Positions 46,792 through 59,400 of a stretch of DNA of 64,000 nucleotides are shown in pieces. The notes beneath the pieces were generated by a model, which was not told the DNA's origin, ran no database searches, and saw only the letters and a program-made list of their open reading frames with translations. Numbering within the stretch: position 1 is the first letter of the stretch; each line of letters opens with the position of its first letter. A program made the translations under genes and the position numbers. Source of the stretch: Eudorina sp. 2006-703-Eu-15 (Eukaryota > Chlorophyta > Chlorophyceae > Chlamydomonadales > Volvocaceae); the NCBI GenBank assembly GCA_003117195.1, contig BDSI01000034.1, forward strand, positions 642,956 to 706,955, written 5' to 3'.

Positions 46792-49744
46792 TCACAGTGG
46801 TTTCTTGTTTGGGGTGCCCGCCTGGCGGGGGAACTTGGCAGGGCTGCTCCTTGTCTTGGCCACCACCAGCGCTGTGCGCTGCCCGCCCTCCGAGTGGGAG
46901 TCCACCCGCGCCAGCGCAACCTGCGCGCCGCCCAGCTGCCGGATGGCGCCCGCGGCCGCCGCCACCTCGTCCTGCAGCGCATACGACGGCAGGCGCGAAT
47001 GCGCGCGGCACCCAGTCGGATGCGAGACGGGGACTGGAGAATGGAGAATGGAGACGGGGACTGGAGAATGGAGAATGGAGACGGGGACTGGAGAATGGAG
47101 AATGGAGACGGGGAATGGAGAATGGAGACGGAGAATGGAGATGGATGCGCAAACAAATGGGGGACTCGCAGGCCTGTATTCCCCGTAGGAAGCCACCCCT
47201 GCCCGTGCAACGCTCCCGCCACCGTACAGTGCCGTACCTCAGGGTCGGGCCCCTTGGCGGCCACCCACAGGCCGCCCACCCGCACGAAGGGCAGGCAGAG
47301 CTCCGCGAGCACGCGCGCCTCCGCAACCGCCCGGGCAACCGCCAGGTCGTACACCTGCACACTCCACCGGGCGGCAGTCGGCGGACGTTAGGGTTTGATC
47401 GTCACGGCGGAACGGAACACATCCCGGGTTCCCGTCCGTCGTACATAAACGGACACGCCGTCACACGGCATTCATGACCTCCAGCAGGTAGAATTCCCGC
47501 CTCCACCCACCCGCCCCCGCCCGCCCGCCCGCCCACTCACACCTACCCACCCGCCCACCCACCTACCCACCCATCCACCCACCGACCCACCCACCCACCT
47601 GCCGCAGCTCGGGCCTGTGCCCGGCGTCCTCCGCCCGGCTCCACACCACCTCCACGTTGGTCAGGCCCGCCCGCGCCGCCGCCTCCCGCAGGAAGTCGCA
47701 GCGCTTCCGCAGCGAGTCGAGCAGCGTCACCTGCCGTCCGGGGGCCGGGGAGGCGATGGGTGGCACCCGCGAGCGGCCGACAACCGGGCTGAGCGTGGAG
47801 AGGGGCTGCACCACTGCTTGAGGGGCGGCACCTGTCAGCAGGCGTGAGTGAGACCGTGAGGACCGCGATCGGCCCCGGCCTAGGCCTCTCAAGGGCCTTT
47901 CAGCGCCCTCACCGCCACCGTGCCCGTCAGATGCGCTCGAATGATGTTTTTCCTACAGGGAATCCACCACTGCCCGTGCTGCAATACACAGCGGGCAGCT
48001 CGCCCGGCCGCCCAGACCGCCAGCAGATGTTCGCGGGCCCCCCAGGGTAACGTTGCCTGATTACACTGGCAACAAGACCGTCTTCTGCACGATTTTGCTC
48101 CCCATCCCCGCCCTCGCAACCTCACCTTCCACTCCGGACGCGCCACCGCCAGGACCATCCCCGGCAGCCCAGCGCCCGTGCCCACGTCGATGACGCGCAG
48201 CGGCGCAGCGCCGCCGCCGCCGTCATCGCCGGCGCTACCGCTGCTGCTGCTTGCGCCCTTTCCGCTGTGGACCCTGTCGTCCCCGCCCTCCGCAAGCCCA
48301 TCGCCGCTCCCATCGCCCCCTGGCGCGCTGCCGCCGCCCCCGCCACTCCCACTGGTGGACGGCATCACGGCGGCATTCGACATTTGAGCCGCCCCTGCCC
48401 CAGCCCGCGGCCCCGCATGCGGCCTCGCCGCCGCGGCCGCGCCCACGTGACTGTCAATGACCGGCAGCAGCGCCAGGCTGTCCACCACGTGACGCTGCCA
48501 GGCGTCGCCCTTGTCACGGACGGCTGCGTTTGGGTCGAGGGGGGACGGGGGTTCGGGTGGGTTGGGAGGGCTGGGCTCGGCCAAACATTGCGCAGGTTCA
48601 AGGGAGTGAGCATCTCCTACACCTTTGCAGGATGCCTTCTGCACTCCTATAAGAGGGTGTGTGGATGCGGGGATGCAAGGGGGTTGCAGACGGGAATGAT
48701 GTTGGACGGTTGCCCCAGCAGGATGTGGACGTGCCGGACGTATTATTCGCTTATTGACTGACTGGGCCAGAGGGAGCGTGGACGTGTCACGGCCCCGGAC
48801 GCAGCACGGGATCAGGTCCAGGGTGGGGCATCCAGGGGAACATGGGGGGTGCCGCACTGCCTGTCGTACACCTGTCACCGTACTCGCACAGAGGAGAAAA
48901 CTGTATCGGCGTATCTGCACCGGGCCCAGTACACGGGCCCAATACAAGGCGGTCACATCAGATCCGGGGCAAGATCTGTCGTACTCTCACCGGTGAGGTT
49001 CATGCTCTGGTTGATCTCCAGCAGGTAGTCCAGATAGATCTCCAGCTGCCGGTGCTGGGAGGCGGACAGCTGGTACCCTTCCAACTGATCGGGCGTCAGT
49101 CCGCAGGCTGGACGAGTGGAGGGTGTCGGCTCGGAGCCGGCGGCGGCGCCGATGAGGGCGTTGTGTGGATAAATGGCGGCTGAAGTGGAGGAGGTCGGCG
49201 GCGGTGTCGGCGGCAGTGACCCGCCAGAAGTCGACGGGGTTTCGGGCTGCTGTCGCGACGCCGCTGGGGCCCGCTGCTTAACGGCGGCCGTCTGTGACGC
49301 TGGCGCGGCTGCGGGCGCTGGTCGCGGAATGCCTTGCGACCGTGCCCTAAGGGGGCGAGCTGGGGTGGCGGGGGCCGTGGAAGACCCGTCCAGGGCGCGC
49401 AACGTTTGTGCTGCTTGTTCGGCATGGTCGGGCGGAGATGGGGCGGAGTCCGATGGCTTCTCCCGTCGCCTGCGCTCGCGTGCGTCAGGGTCCGGTCCAG
49501 CTGTCGACCCACGCGGCGCGACGACACGTACTGCAAGTGCCTGGCGCGAGGGTGCAGGATGCTAGGCTCACTACTTGCCGGATGCTTGCACACTGAGCAT
49601 CACAACAGCTTTGCGTCAGCGCACACATTACAACCATATTGACGCGCTCACCGGCGCTGGACTATGACAGCCTCTGAGCCAAGCACGCCGCGACGCCGCC
49701 GTCGCGAATTCCCGACAGCAAGGTATCCGTAGGCTTGATTCCAT
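46792..49744 (-). CDS. Organellar 16S rRNA (guanine-N7) methyltransferase, RsmG/GidB family
   Basis: Exons on the minus strand: 46792-46971, 47238-47354, 47599-47730, 48126-48523, and 48991 to about 49540; a likely first exon is 49652-49744 (ATG at 49744, Arg-rich leader, GT donor). RsmG methylates the 530 loop of bacterial-type 16S rRNA with S-adenosylmethionine. Family landmarks in order: [26 protein letters not shown], the SAM-binding loop [45 protein letters not shown], and the C-terminus [14 protein letters not shown]. About 85 low-complexity Gly/Ser/Ala residues are inserted between the HVVDSL helix and the SAM loop. The N-terminus suggests import into plastid or mitochondrion. The junction between the first two exons is unresolved because no acceptor of the right phase is convincing. 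Confidence 0.85.
47028..47145. repeat. Minisatellite in the last intron of the rsmG-like gene
   Basis: Tandem units of ggggactggagaatggag and shorter variants. The array is confined to the intron between 46971 and 47238. Confidence 0.85.
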
Positions 49745-50432
49745 TAGAGATGGTCAATCTTCATGTGGACATACAAAGCAATGTCAATACTAGATGTTGC
49801 TTGACGACGCCTCAAGAACCCGTTCTCTGGTACGTGTTAGCTTGGCCCATGTTCAACACTTCATTCGGTAGATATTTGAATTTCCAGACACCTGTAGAAA
49901 GATTTTGTTTCACAGCTTCGGGTTGGTTGCAGCAGTTGGAGCCCTTGCGGTCGGTTGCGCCCAGCTTGCTTGCAAGCCGAGATGCCGACTCAAGACGGTT
50001 AGGTTTGATCTTTGATTGATCTTTTAAAATTGGGCTTTTCGGTGCATTTCCGGGAGTGTTGTTGACGGACACGACCCCAGATGTAACAGGCACGGAGGCA
50101 ATGAACTCAGTGCCCTTCTCCAAAAGTTGCCAGGAATACCTTACATCATACTAACAGCATGTAACCACGGCAGTGCCATGATCACGATTGCTGAGCCCAG
50201 TTGACTTGCGGCCGAGGACATCGCCATGTAGGAGGTTCCGTACGCTTGCAGAACTCATTGGGGTCGATCGGATTCCTGTTCTGCGTGTTGCAAGACCTTG
50301 ACCGTGTACGTTTGTACACGAATTCCAAATGCTTGTGCAGTAACATCTTTGTGCTGTAAGGAGGCCGTGCCGATTTTTTACCAGGCCAAATTGCCTTTGG
50401 CTGAAGCTCCGGCAAGGCTTTCTATATTGAAC
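49745..50432. promoter_or_regulatory. Divergent intergenic region, rsmG-like and SAGA-like genes
   Basis: Nearly 690 bases lie between the proposed starts (49744 minus, 50433 plus). It is more AT-rich than the genes. It must hold both promoters. No named motif recognised. Confidence 0.5.
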
Positions 50433-53400
50433 ATGGTCTCATCTGGGCCCAGTTCGGGCCTTGCTGCTCGGCAGCAATCCTCAGCACACAGGGCATTGCT
50501 GCCGACTGTTTGCGCACCACACGCACGACGCCCCAGTCGCAGCGTCCGCAGGAAGAAGAAGAATGAAGGCAAGTGTCCTAAACCATGTCATCATGGAAGC
50601 GCACCCGGCGTTGCTCGGGGCGGTGACGCGCTCTCAGCGGCTACTGCCACGGCCTGCAGAGCGAGCAACCCTTCCCTTCCCTTTCCCTCCCTGCGGGCAC
50701 TGCACGCAGGCGCCCGGAGCTCTGCTCCCACCATCACGTGCGCAGCGTATCACCTGTCGGCCAACGCCCAGTATGCCGCCTACGTACGTGCTCGTCAGGG
50801 CGTGGTAAGGACAGCGGACCTGTGCGCCCACCCGCCTCCGCTTCGGACCGCGCTACTGCGCCCCACCACTTCCCCTCGTCTCGATCCGCACCCACCACCC
50901 CACACCACCACCTTGACGACCCGAGTTCCTGACCCTGGTGCTGCCCGACCAAACCCGTAACCATCTCACACTGATGGTTGGGATCTCCAATCCAAACGTG
51001 CTAGGCCGCCAGCGGGATCGGCCGGTTTGCATCCCGGACTCGCCACCCAATACCGCAGCTGAGACCACGCCTGCCGCACATGGGAGGACGGGTGGCCCCC
51101 TCGCCCCCAACTCCCGCTCGGGTCGAGCGGGATTCTCGCCGAAGAACAGACACACTGCGCCATATGAGCCAGCGGCGCGGTTGCGTGTTTGTGTGGGGAC
51201 GGCCCATCCGCACCACCAACCGGGGACCCGTCTCGCTCTGAACGTCGGCGCCCCGCGCCTAGGTGCCCCGCCTCGTCACAAGCCCTCCACCGCGGGGGCG
51301 CGTGGTGCATGTGGTGCACATACCCCTCCTCGGTTTGAATATGTCAACTGATTTCCTAAACCCCTCCTCCCCCACCTCCTCCTCCATTTCCGGCCTTGTC
51401 CAGTGCCCCCGAATGCGCGGACGTCACGTGCTCTGCGCCCTCGGGTCCCCAACCACCTCCCCGCCACCCGCCTGTCCTTTTAGATAGAACCCGCCTGCTC
51501 CCTCTCCCTCCTCCCTCCCCCCCTCCCCCCGCTGCGCACTCAGGTGGCGCACTCGGCGGCTCCCCCCACGAGCGGCGGCACCAGTGGCGCCACCGTCCAG
51601 GTTCAGGTGGTCGTACCCAAGGGGCCGCTGCCGCCAGGTGGGACACGACCCGCGGAGCCGTGCCGCACCGCGACCGCGCCCTCCTGCTGGATCGGCCCCC
51701 CGCTCACACACACACACACTCTCTCCCCCTCTGTGCCTTTTTACAAACCCTCCCTGGGCATGGGCGGTTCTGGGCAGGTTTATCATCAACCCCTACTCTC
51801 CCTGCCCCCGTGCCGCTTTGCATGTCTCACTCACTCCAGCCCTGCCTACCTACCTACCTACGAACACACCCTCGCACTGCCTGAACTCGCTACCGCACAG
51901 ATGCGCTGTTCGTTGCGCATGCACCGGGCCAAGCTTCTTCTGTCACCTTGTTCTGCTCCTCCCGCTTCCTCACGCCCGCACCCCCTCGCGCAGTCGTTTA
52001 TCCGTCTCCCCCCGCCCCCGGCGGCCCGTTCTGACCCTCTTAACCACCCCACCCCACCCCCACTCCCTTGCCCGGCTGCTCCCCGCACAGGCCAGCAGCT
52101 GGTGTTGGTCGGCGGCATTCCGCAGCTGGGCGAGTGGGACCCGCAGCGGGGCGCGCGTCTGGCGCCCAACGGCGCCGGCACCGCCTTCGTGTCGGAGCTG
52201 GCGCTGCCCACGGACCGACCCATCGCCGCCAAGGTGGGGGGAAAGGGAGGGCGGGGAGGGGGAACAGGGCGTGTCCGGGTTGGGTTAACTAACACGGATG
52301 ACACGGGGATTGTGATTGAAAGAGCCCAATAATCCAGAAGGTGCGCTTACATGAGCGAAACAAGCGCAGATCGGATCCGGAAGGAACCTGAGGGGGGGGA
52401 TATGCGGCACGCGGAGGGATTCAGCCGGGGTGGGCCGTCAATCAATCGGGGGGATGGGGTGTGGGAAGATGAAGAGATCATGGAACGCGCCAGCGCCAGG
52501 GAGGAGCAGAGTCGCGTCACCCGTCAAAGGGGGGTCCACGCGGGGCTGTGGGCGGCGACCTGGAGGAAAATGGCCGACGGGCCTGGCCAACCGTCGACTA
52601 GGCAGGCAGGCAGGGCGCCCCGGCCGGCGGACCCGTGGGTCAGGGGGCCGCAGGACGCCACCCTCCGGTCAACGCCGCGGTCCTCTCACCGGTCCGTGCC
52701 GGGGGCGAAGGACATGGCCCGGGAGGGGGGGGGCGCGGCTGTACGAACGCGGTGCCTCGTCGGTCCCCTTCACAGTACACGCCTTCCCATGTACCTCTGT
52801 GGCTCGCGCTGAGCGGCCCTCCGGCAACCCCCTCGCGTCGCATCGTCGCATCTAGATCGCCCACAACCTTGGGTCCGCCGGAACGTTCATTCATTCATTC
52901 ATTCATTCATTGATTAAACCTGGAGCGCCCAGCAGCGTTGAGACCGATCGAATCTTCGAATCACCCTCCCCCCTCCCCTTTCGCTGTGTACGGCTGCTGC
53001 TGCTGCTGCTGCTGCTGCTGCCGTACGCCGCAGCTGGTGCTGCTCCAAGACGGGCTGCCCATCCACTGGGAGTCGGGCAACGATCGGATGCTCTACCTGG
53101 CCGCCCCGCCGCCGGCGTCCGGTGCCCCGGGGCAGCCCTCCCCGGGCTACCTGGTGGTGTGTGAGTTCGAGGACACCGGCCGCAATCAGGCGCTGCTGTG
53201 GCCGCCGGCGGCCATCCCGCGCACCCCGGGTGGGGCGGAGGGGGAGGAGGAGGGGAGGGCGGGTCTGGGACAGGGTAAGGGGCAGGAAATGGCGTGGGGG
53301 GGTGGGAAGCGTGGAGGGGATGGGGTATGCGTGTCCGCGGCGCGATGTGGAGGATGATGTTCGGGAAGGAATTGGAGGTGGAGAGGAGCGGGGGGGGGGA

Positions 53401-56400
53401 GAGGAGCGGCTCTACTGCAAGCTGGCCCGTACGTGGGTACGTCGGGCGGAGCCCACCGCCCGTAGCCCACACCGCCGCGTCCTCACCTACCGCGGCTTCG
53501 ACTGAGCTCACCCTCTCGCCTGGGGTCGACCGAGCTCACCCTCCCACCCACCACTCACGCCCCCCCTCCCACCAACACCCCAACACACCATTACCCCCGC
53601 TGTCCAGGCACCTCCGTCGTTCAACTGACCGTCCGCGGCGACGCCATGCCGCCCACCTCCCTGGCCGCCGGGGCCGTGGACGAGCTCGTACCCGTCCTCA
53701 CGGGCTCCTGCGCCGAGCTGGGCGACTGGAACCCGGCCCGCGGCGTGCGCCTGCGCCAGGACCCGGCCGACCCGGGGGCCTGGACGGCGCGGTTCGCGCT
53801 GCGGCTCGACGGCCCGGTGGCGGGCAAGCTGGTGCTGTGCAGCTCCTCGGCTCTGGCGTCGCCGGCGGCGTCGGCGGAGGAGGTCGGGGTGGCGTGGGAG
53901 CCGGGGTCAGATCGCGTGCTGGGGCCGGCGGCGGCGGACAAGATGCTGCTGTACGGCATGGACTGGGGCGTGCCGAACCTGGGTGAGTGGCGCGGCGGCG
54001 GCGCGCGGGGCGCGGGGATGGGGGTGGGAGCGGGCGGCGGCGGTGATGGGGCGAATCAGGGGGGCAGGCAAGTGGGGCGCGGGATATTCTGTCGTACTTC
54101 CGGGCCGCGCAGCGCATTTTTCGGGGGTCTTCACAGCGGTATGAACGAGTCGCCTTCCGGCTTCTGTTGGAGTTGGAGCGTCGTGGCCTCAACTCTGCGC
54201 CGCTGCCGCAACTTGCTTTGTACGACAGGTCCGATCGAGCTGGACCTTCCGTCGGCAGCGCCGCCGCCGCCGCCGCCGCCGCCGCAGACCGCCGCGGGCA
54301 ACGCCGGCGGCGCCGCCGCTGCCCGCGCCATCAGCCCCGCGCGCGGGTCCCTGCCGCCGCCGCCGACGGTGCCGCCGCCGACGCCCGCCGCCGCCGCCGC
54401 CGTGGCGCTGCAGCAGCAGCAGAGCGACCTGGCGGCGGTCCGCAAGATGGTGGAGAAGGCCGCGCAGCGGGGCAAGGTGGTGCCGCCGGCGGCGTTCGAG
54501 CCGACCACCTTCGTGCCACCGCCGCTGCAGCCGGCCCCGGCGGCGGCGCCGCTGCAGCCGGCGGCGCCAGCGGCGCCGCCGGAGACGCCGCCGGAGGCGC
54601 CGGCGGTCCCGGCTGCCGACGCGGCTTCGAAGATCCTGGAGGTGTTTGCGATGATGCACGAGCGGCGGGACGAGGAGACGGTGGCGAAGGAGGCCCGGGC
54701 GGCGGAGGCGGCGCGGGCGTTCGACGAGGCCAAGGAGATGCGGCGGCGGACCGGCTCGCCGGCGCGTACGGGCTCGCCCGCGCGCGCGGTGTCGCCGTCT
54801 GCGTCGCAGGCGCGTGCTTCCGCGGGCAGCAGCAGCAGCAGCGGCGGGGCCGCCGTGTCGTCGGTGTTCGGGGGGTTGCCGCTGCCGGCGCCGCAGGGCC
54901 CGTCGCTCAACGTGGTGGAGGTGCTGGACTCATTCGACCCGGATGACGAGGAGGTGCAGGTGCGCGGCGCGGCAGGGGCTCTTAAGGGCGGGGGCACGTG
55001 GGGTCGTGAGCGCGAGAGTGAATACGGGGCCGAAGTCGTACCGTTCCGTACTGTACTCGCTGTACGACGCAGGTACCACGTGCCCTGGTGCCGTGTGCGC
55101 TCTTGTGTGTGTGTGGGTGTGTGCGGGCAACGCGAAGGTGTGGGTTGGGTCGGCACGGCGAGCGCGGGGCGGGGGGGGGCATTCCCGGGGCATTCGAGAC
55201 ACAGCCTGATGGCGGCCGCGGCGGCGGCGGTGCGGGGCTCCGATGACCAACTGCCTCCGCCATCCGGGCGGTCCGGACGATGGGGCGTCACAGGCCGCCC
55301 GCAGCGGTTGATCTGCGTTGCAGTGTTCACCTCCGTCGGGTCCGGGTGCGGGTCCGGGTCCGGGTCCGGGTCCAGGTCCGGGTCCGGGTCCGGGTCCGCT
55401 TCCAGTTCCCTAACCCTGTCAGGCGGTGCATCTGTGGGGGTTCGTCCCGACGGTCACATCCACGAACCCCCACATCCACGGTGCGCACCCACATCCTCTT
55501 CCCCCCCGCCCCCAGGTGGTGTACACCAGCAGCAGCAGCAGGGGGGGATCGGCGTCGTCCGGCGACGAGGCGGCGGCGGCGGCGCCGGCGAACGCGGGCA
55601 AGGTACGGAGAGTCGTGACACGGCATTCACACGACCCTACCTGTTAGATCCCTACCAACCTTCTCCAACCCACCCGCCTAGACCCTGTCATCCCTGCACC
55701 ATGCGCTTCCGAGCCGACGAGCTTGTTCACGACAGGAGGCTCGGTAGCTTCATGCCGGGTCGACAGCCCCTGACGAAATCACGTGCCTCTCCCCCACCTT
55801 CCCCCGACCCATGGGCCACAGTCCCGCGGGGCCACAGGCGCCAACTGGCGCGAGATGCTGGAGGCGCAGGACCAGCAAGACCAGCAGCAGCAGCCGGCCG
55901 CGGAGGCCGTCACCCGCCCGCCACCGGGGCCCGCTCGCGCCGCCTCTCCGCGCGCGTCGTCGCCCAGCCGCATGCAGGTGCGTCCCGTGGGCCTTCGGGG
56001 GGCCGCCGCCGCCACTGACCCGTGGGTCCGATCAGTTACCTAGGGTGGTCAATGACCCCAGCTGGTCATATGCTCGACACTCATTGCGCGACGCGCGCAC
56101 GCGCGGCACTCTGCATCGCGTGCCCCCCTCCCCCGTTTGTAAATAAAGACAGCGAAATTGCGGAAATTCACCCATATGCGTAGGTGGTGTCCTCCCCTTC
56201 CCGTAGGCCATGGTCTTGTGGTATTTTGACTGCGGGCTCCAACTGATGCGGTGACGGAGGCGAGTATCGAACCCAGGGTGTTGCTGCTCCTGCGCTTGAT
56301 GGATCGCGGCGGGTGAGGGTTTTTAAGGGGAGGTGGTGGTGGTGGTGTCGCGGTGTCCTGCACTGGTGTGTGTAGGACGCGCAGGCCGCCGCCGCCGCCG

Positions 56401-59400
56401 CCGCGGCTGCCGAGCAGGCCCGGCTGGCGGCTCTGGAGGCGGAGCACCTGGCCGCGATGGAGGCGGCCCGGCGGGGGGCCCAGGAGGCCCAGCGGCAGCT
56501 GGAGGTACAGCTGGAGGCGAGGACGCGCCTGGAGGAGGAGCGGATCGCCGAGTACGAGGCGCAGGTGGCGGCGCTGAGGCAGCAGGTGTGTGCTGGGGGT
56601 GGGGGGGAAGGGAGCGGGGGAAGGGAGGGGCCGTGCGCGGGGCGTCCGGTGCCCTGTTGCGATCTCGCTGTGTACGTGGCGTAAGAGGCAGGCTGGCAGG
56701 GGCCGTGTGAGCGTGGACACGTCGATTGTGGGGACCGTGACGTGACCGTCTCCCGTGTGTGTATAGGTGTGGGAATGGGTATGGCCCCAGCCGTCTACCT
56801 GGGTTTAGGTGTGGGTATGTATGTCGCCCCCGCCGGCTCCATCTCCAGGGCGGACGGCGTCGACAGCCAGATGGGTAGCCGGGAGGGGGGATCAGATCAG
56901 ATCAGATCGCTCCAGACGAGATCGGATGGGATCAGATCAGATCGGGTCGAATCGAATCGACCGTTTTCGCGCCCAAATGCGGACCCTGGACCGTGAAGTG
57001 GGTGTTGCGGAGCCGCGGTGCGAAGCGATGCTCCACTTGATCGAGTATCGTGCGGGGGAGGTGGGACGTGAGGAGGTGGGAGGTGGGGCGGGCGTGATGG
57101 GTGGGCGCCTCTGGGGGCCCCCCGCAATGTCCTAGGTGCCTCGCGGCTCCGGCCCCACCTGCACACCGGGTCCCCCTCCGCCGTCCAGTTCCCTGTACCC
57201 GTCCCCTGTCTCGACCCTGGTCACACACACCCTGGTGGGTGGGTGGTTGATGTCTCCCCCCTCCCCACCCCACCCCTTTGCTCTGGCAGCAATGCAGTTT
57301 GAATATGTCTGCCAGTTATTCTACAAGTATAACCTCCTCCCATAAATTTGTCTACCAATTTCCTATACCCCACCCACCCACCCACCCGCGCCCCCCCCCC
57401 GTCTGGTGGTGCAGCTGGAGAGCGCCCGGTCGGAGGCAGCGGCCACCCAGATCTCGCTGGGCACGCTGCAGCAGCAGCTGGACGCGTCCAAGGGCCGGGA
57501 GGCGGACCTGGCGGGGGAGCTGAGCGCCATGCAGGTGGGGGCGCTGGTTGGCTGTCCGGCTGCCGGGGGGGGAGGGGGCGACGCAGGGGGGCTTCTGTGT
57601 CGCTGGCTGCTCTGGTCTGGTCTGGTCGGGCTGGGTGCGTTGTTGGGTCCCCACCCCTCACCACCCACACCCACACCCACGCCCACACACGCTACCTGCC
57701 CCCCGCAGAGCAAGCTGGCGGAGGCGGCCCGGTCCCACAGCTCCAACAGTGATGCGGTGAACGCGCTGGAGGAGTCCCTGCAGGTGGGGCGGGGCGGGGC
57801 GGGGTAGGAGGCGGGGCGGGGTAGGAGGCGGGGGCGAGAGGGCGGGGTGGGGCCCTGGGTCCCCAGGCGCGGCCACGCCACGCCCGTATGGAACCCCCAG
57901 GCCTCAGGGCTTCAAGTGGATCGGCGGCCCAGGCACCCCAGCCCAGTCCACCCCCTACTGCACCCCCGGTGCTGGGGTCTCACCTCATCGTCACTCACTG
58001 GAATCACACCCAGGGGCCACCTTGCCCTGGCCTGGCCTGTCCGGCGTGTGGCCCCTCTGTCCTCTCTGCCTCCTCCTCCTCTTCCTCCGGACGCTGCATT
58101 CCTGATTCCATCCCTCGTTCCCCCCCTTCCCTGGCGCCTGGACCCCGCGCTCTCCTCTCGGCCCCCGTCCTGGATGTCTTCCCCCCCTCGCCCACCTCCC
58201 CAAATATGTCTACCAATTTCCTATACCCCCCCCCTCCCCACAGGCCGCCCGACAGCAGTACGAGTCCGCGCTGTCCGAGCTGCAGCGCGCCGATGCGGCC
58301 GGCAGCTACAGCCTGCGGCTGCTGGACCGCCTGGAGGCGGCCTACACCGCGGCGGTGGACCAGTACGAGGAGGTGGAGGGGGAGCTGCAGGCGGCCAAGT
58401 GCGTGCGTGAGGGGGTGGGCGTGTGTGTTTGTGTGCAAAGAGACCGCACACAAAGGACCGCGAGCAAAGAGGGGCGTGTGTGTGTTTAATGAGAAGGCCA
58501 CCCAGAACCCCGTGTGTGTGTGTGTGTAGAGGGGATGGGGCGGGAAAGACCGGGAAGGCGGGACCTGCAGGTGGGGAGGACAAATCGACAGCGACCCTGT
58601 GGGGCAGGCTGCGGGGGAGCATTGCGAGAGGAGAGCGGGAGGCTCGGGGGGGCCTGACAAGAGGGGAGAGGGGGCCTGACAAGAGGGGAGGGGGGGCCTG
58701 ACGAGAGGGGAGGGGGGGCCTGACAAGAGGGGAGGGGGGGCCTGACAAGAGGGGAGGGGGGCCCGCGGCACCCAAGGGGCCGAGGTGAGGGGGGAGCGCG
58801 CGGGCGCGGATTGTGGGCCGGGGGGAGGAGAGGGCTCTCCCGTTCCCTTTTCACTTCCCGTGCCGCCCTCCTCGCGCCCTGCTGTGCCCCTGCCCCCCGC
58901 CGTAGGGCCGCGCAGCAGCAGTCGCAGGCGATGCTGGCGGCCATGGAGGCCCAGGTGGCGACCAGCATGCAGCTGGCCAGCAACGTGGAGGTGAGGGGGG
59001 GGAGCTAGGGCGGAGGTTGCGGCGTCGCTCAATTTTCATCGCCAAATACCATCATGACGGGTGTTGGGAGCTTGGAGGAGAGCACGCGCGCGCCACTTTA
59101 CATGTGACTGCCGCCTCAGGGTTCCCCACTCTCATCGCGTGATTAGCTACGGCCCATCGGTTGCGGAATATGCCCTCCCCCCTCCGTCGCCCTCCCTATG
59201 CCCTCCTGCCCTTGCCCCTCCCAGGCCTACGAGCAGCAGGTTCAGAAGCTGCAGGAGCAGCTGCAGCAGGTGGGCGGGGGCGGGTGCGGGGGTTCACCGT
59301 GTGTGGAGAGGGGGTTGTCGGGGGGGAGGTCAGGAGGGAGGGAAGGCTTCTCGATCCGCCTCTTTCTGCCTCACAAATTTGAATTTTCGAAATCCCCCCT

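Noticed and set aside
53720..53740. Further Rubisco-binding motif at GDWNPA (SAGA-like CBM20-2)
   Set aside because: Position +1 is Asn, not Arg/Lys, and the Trp belongs to the CBM20 LGxW signature. The same holds for ADWQSF in gene A, where +1 is Gln.
53646..56018. A single 790-residue protein
   Set aside because: The frame reads through introns at 53983-54228 and after 54959. Only 53608-53982 and 54229-54959 are exons in this frame.
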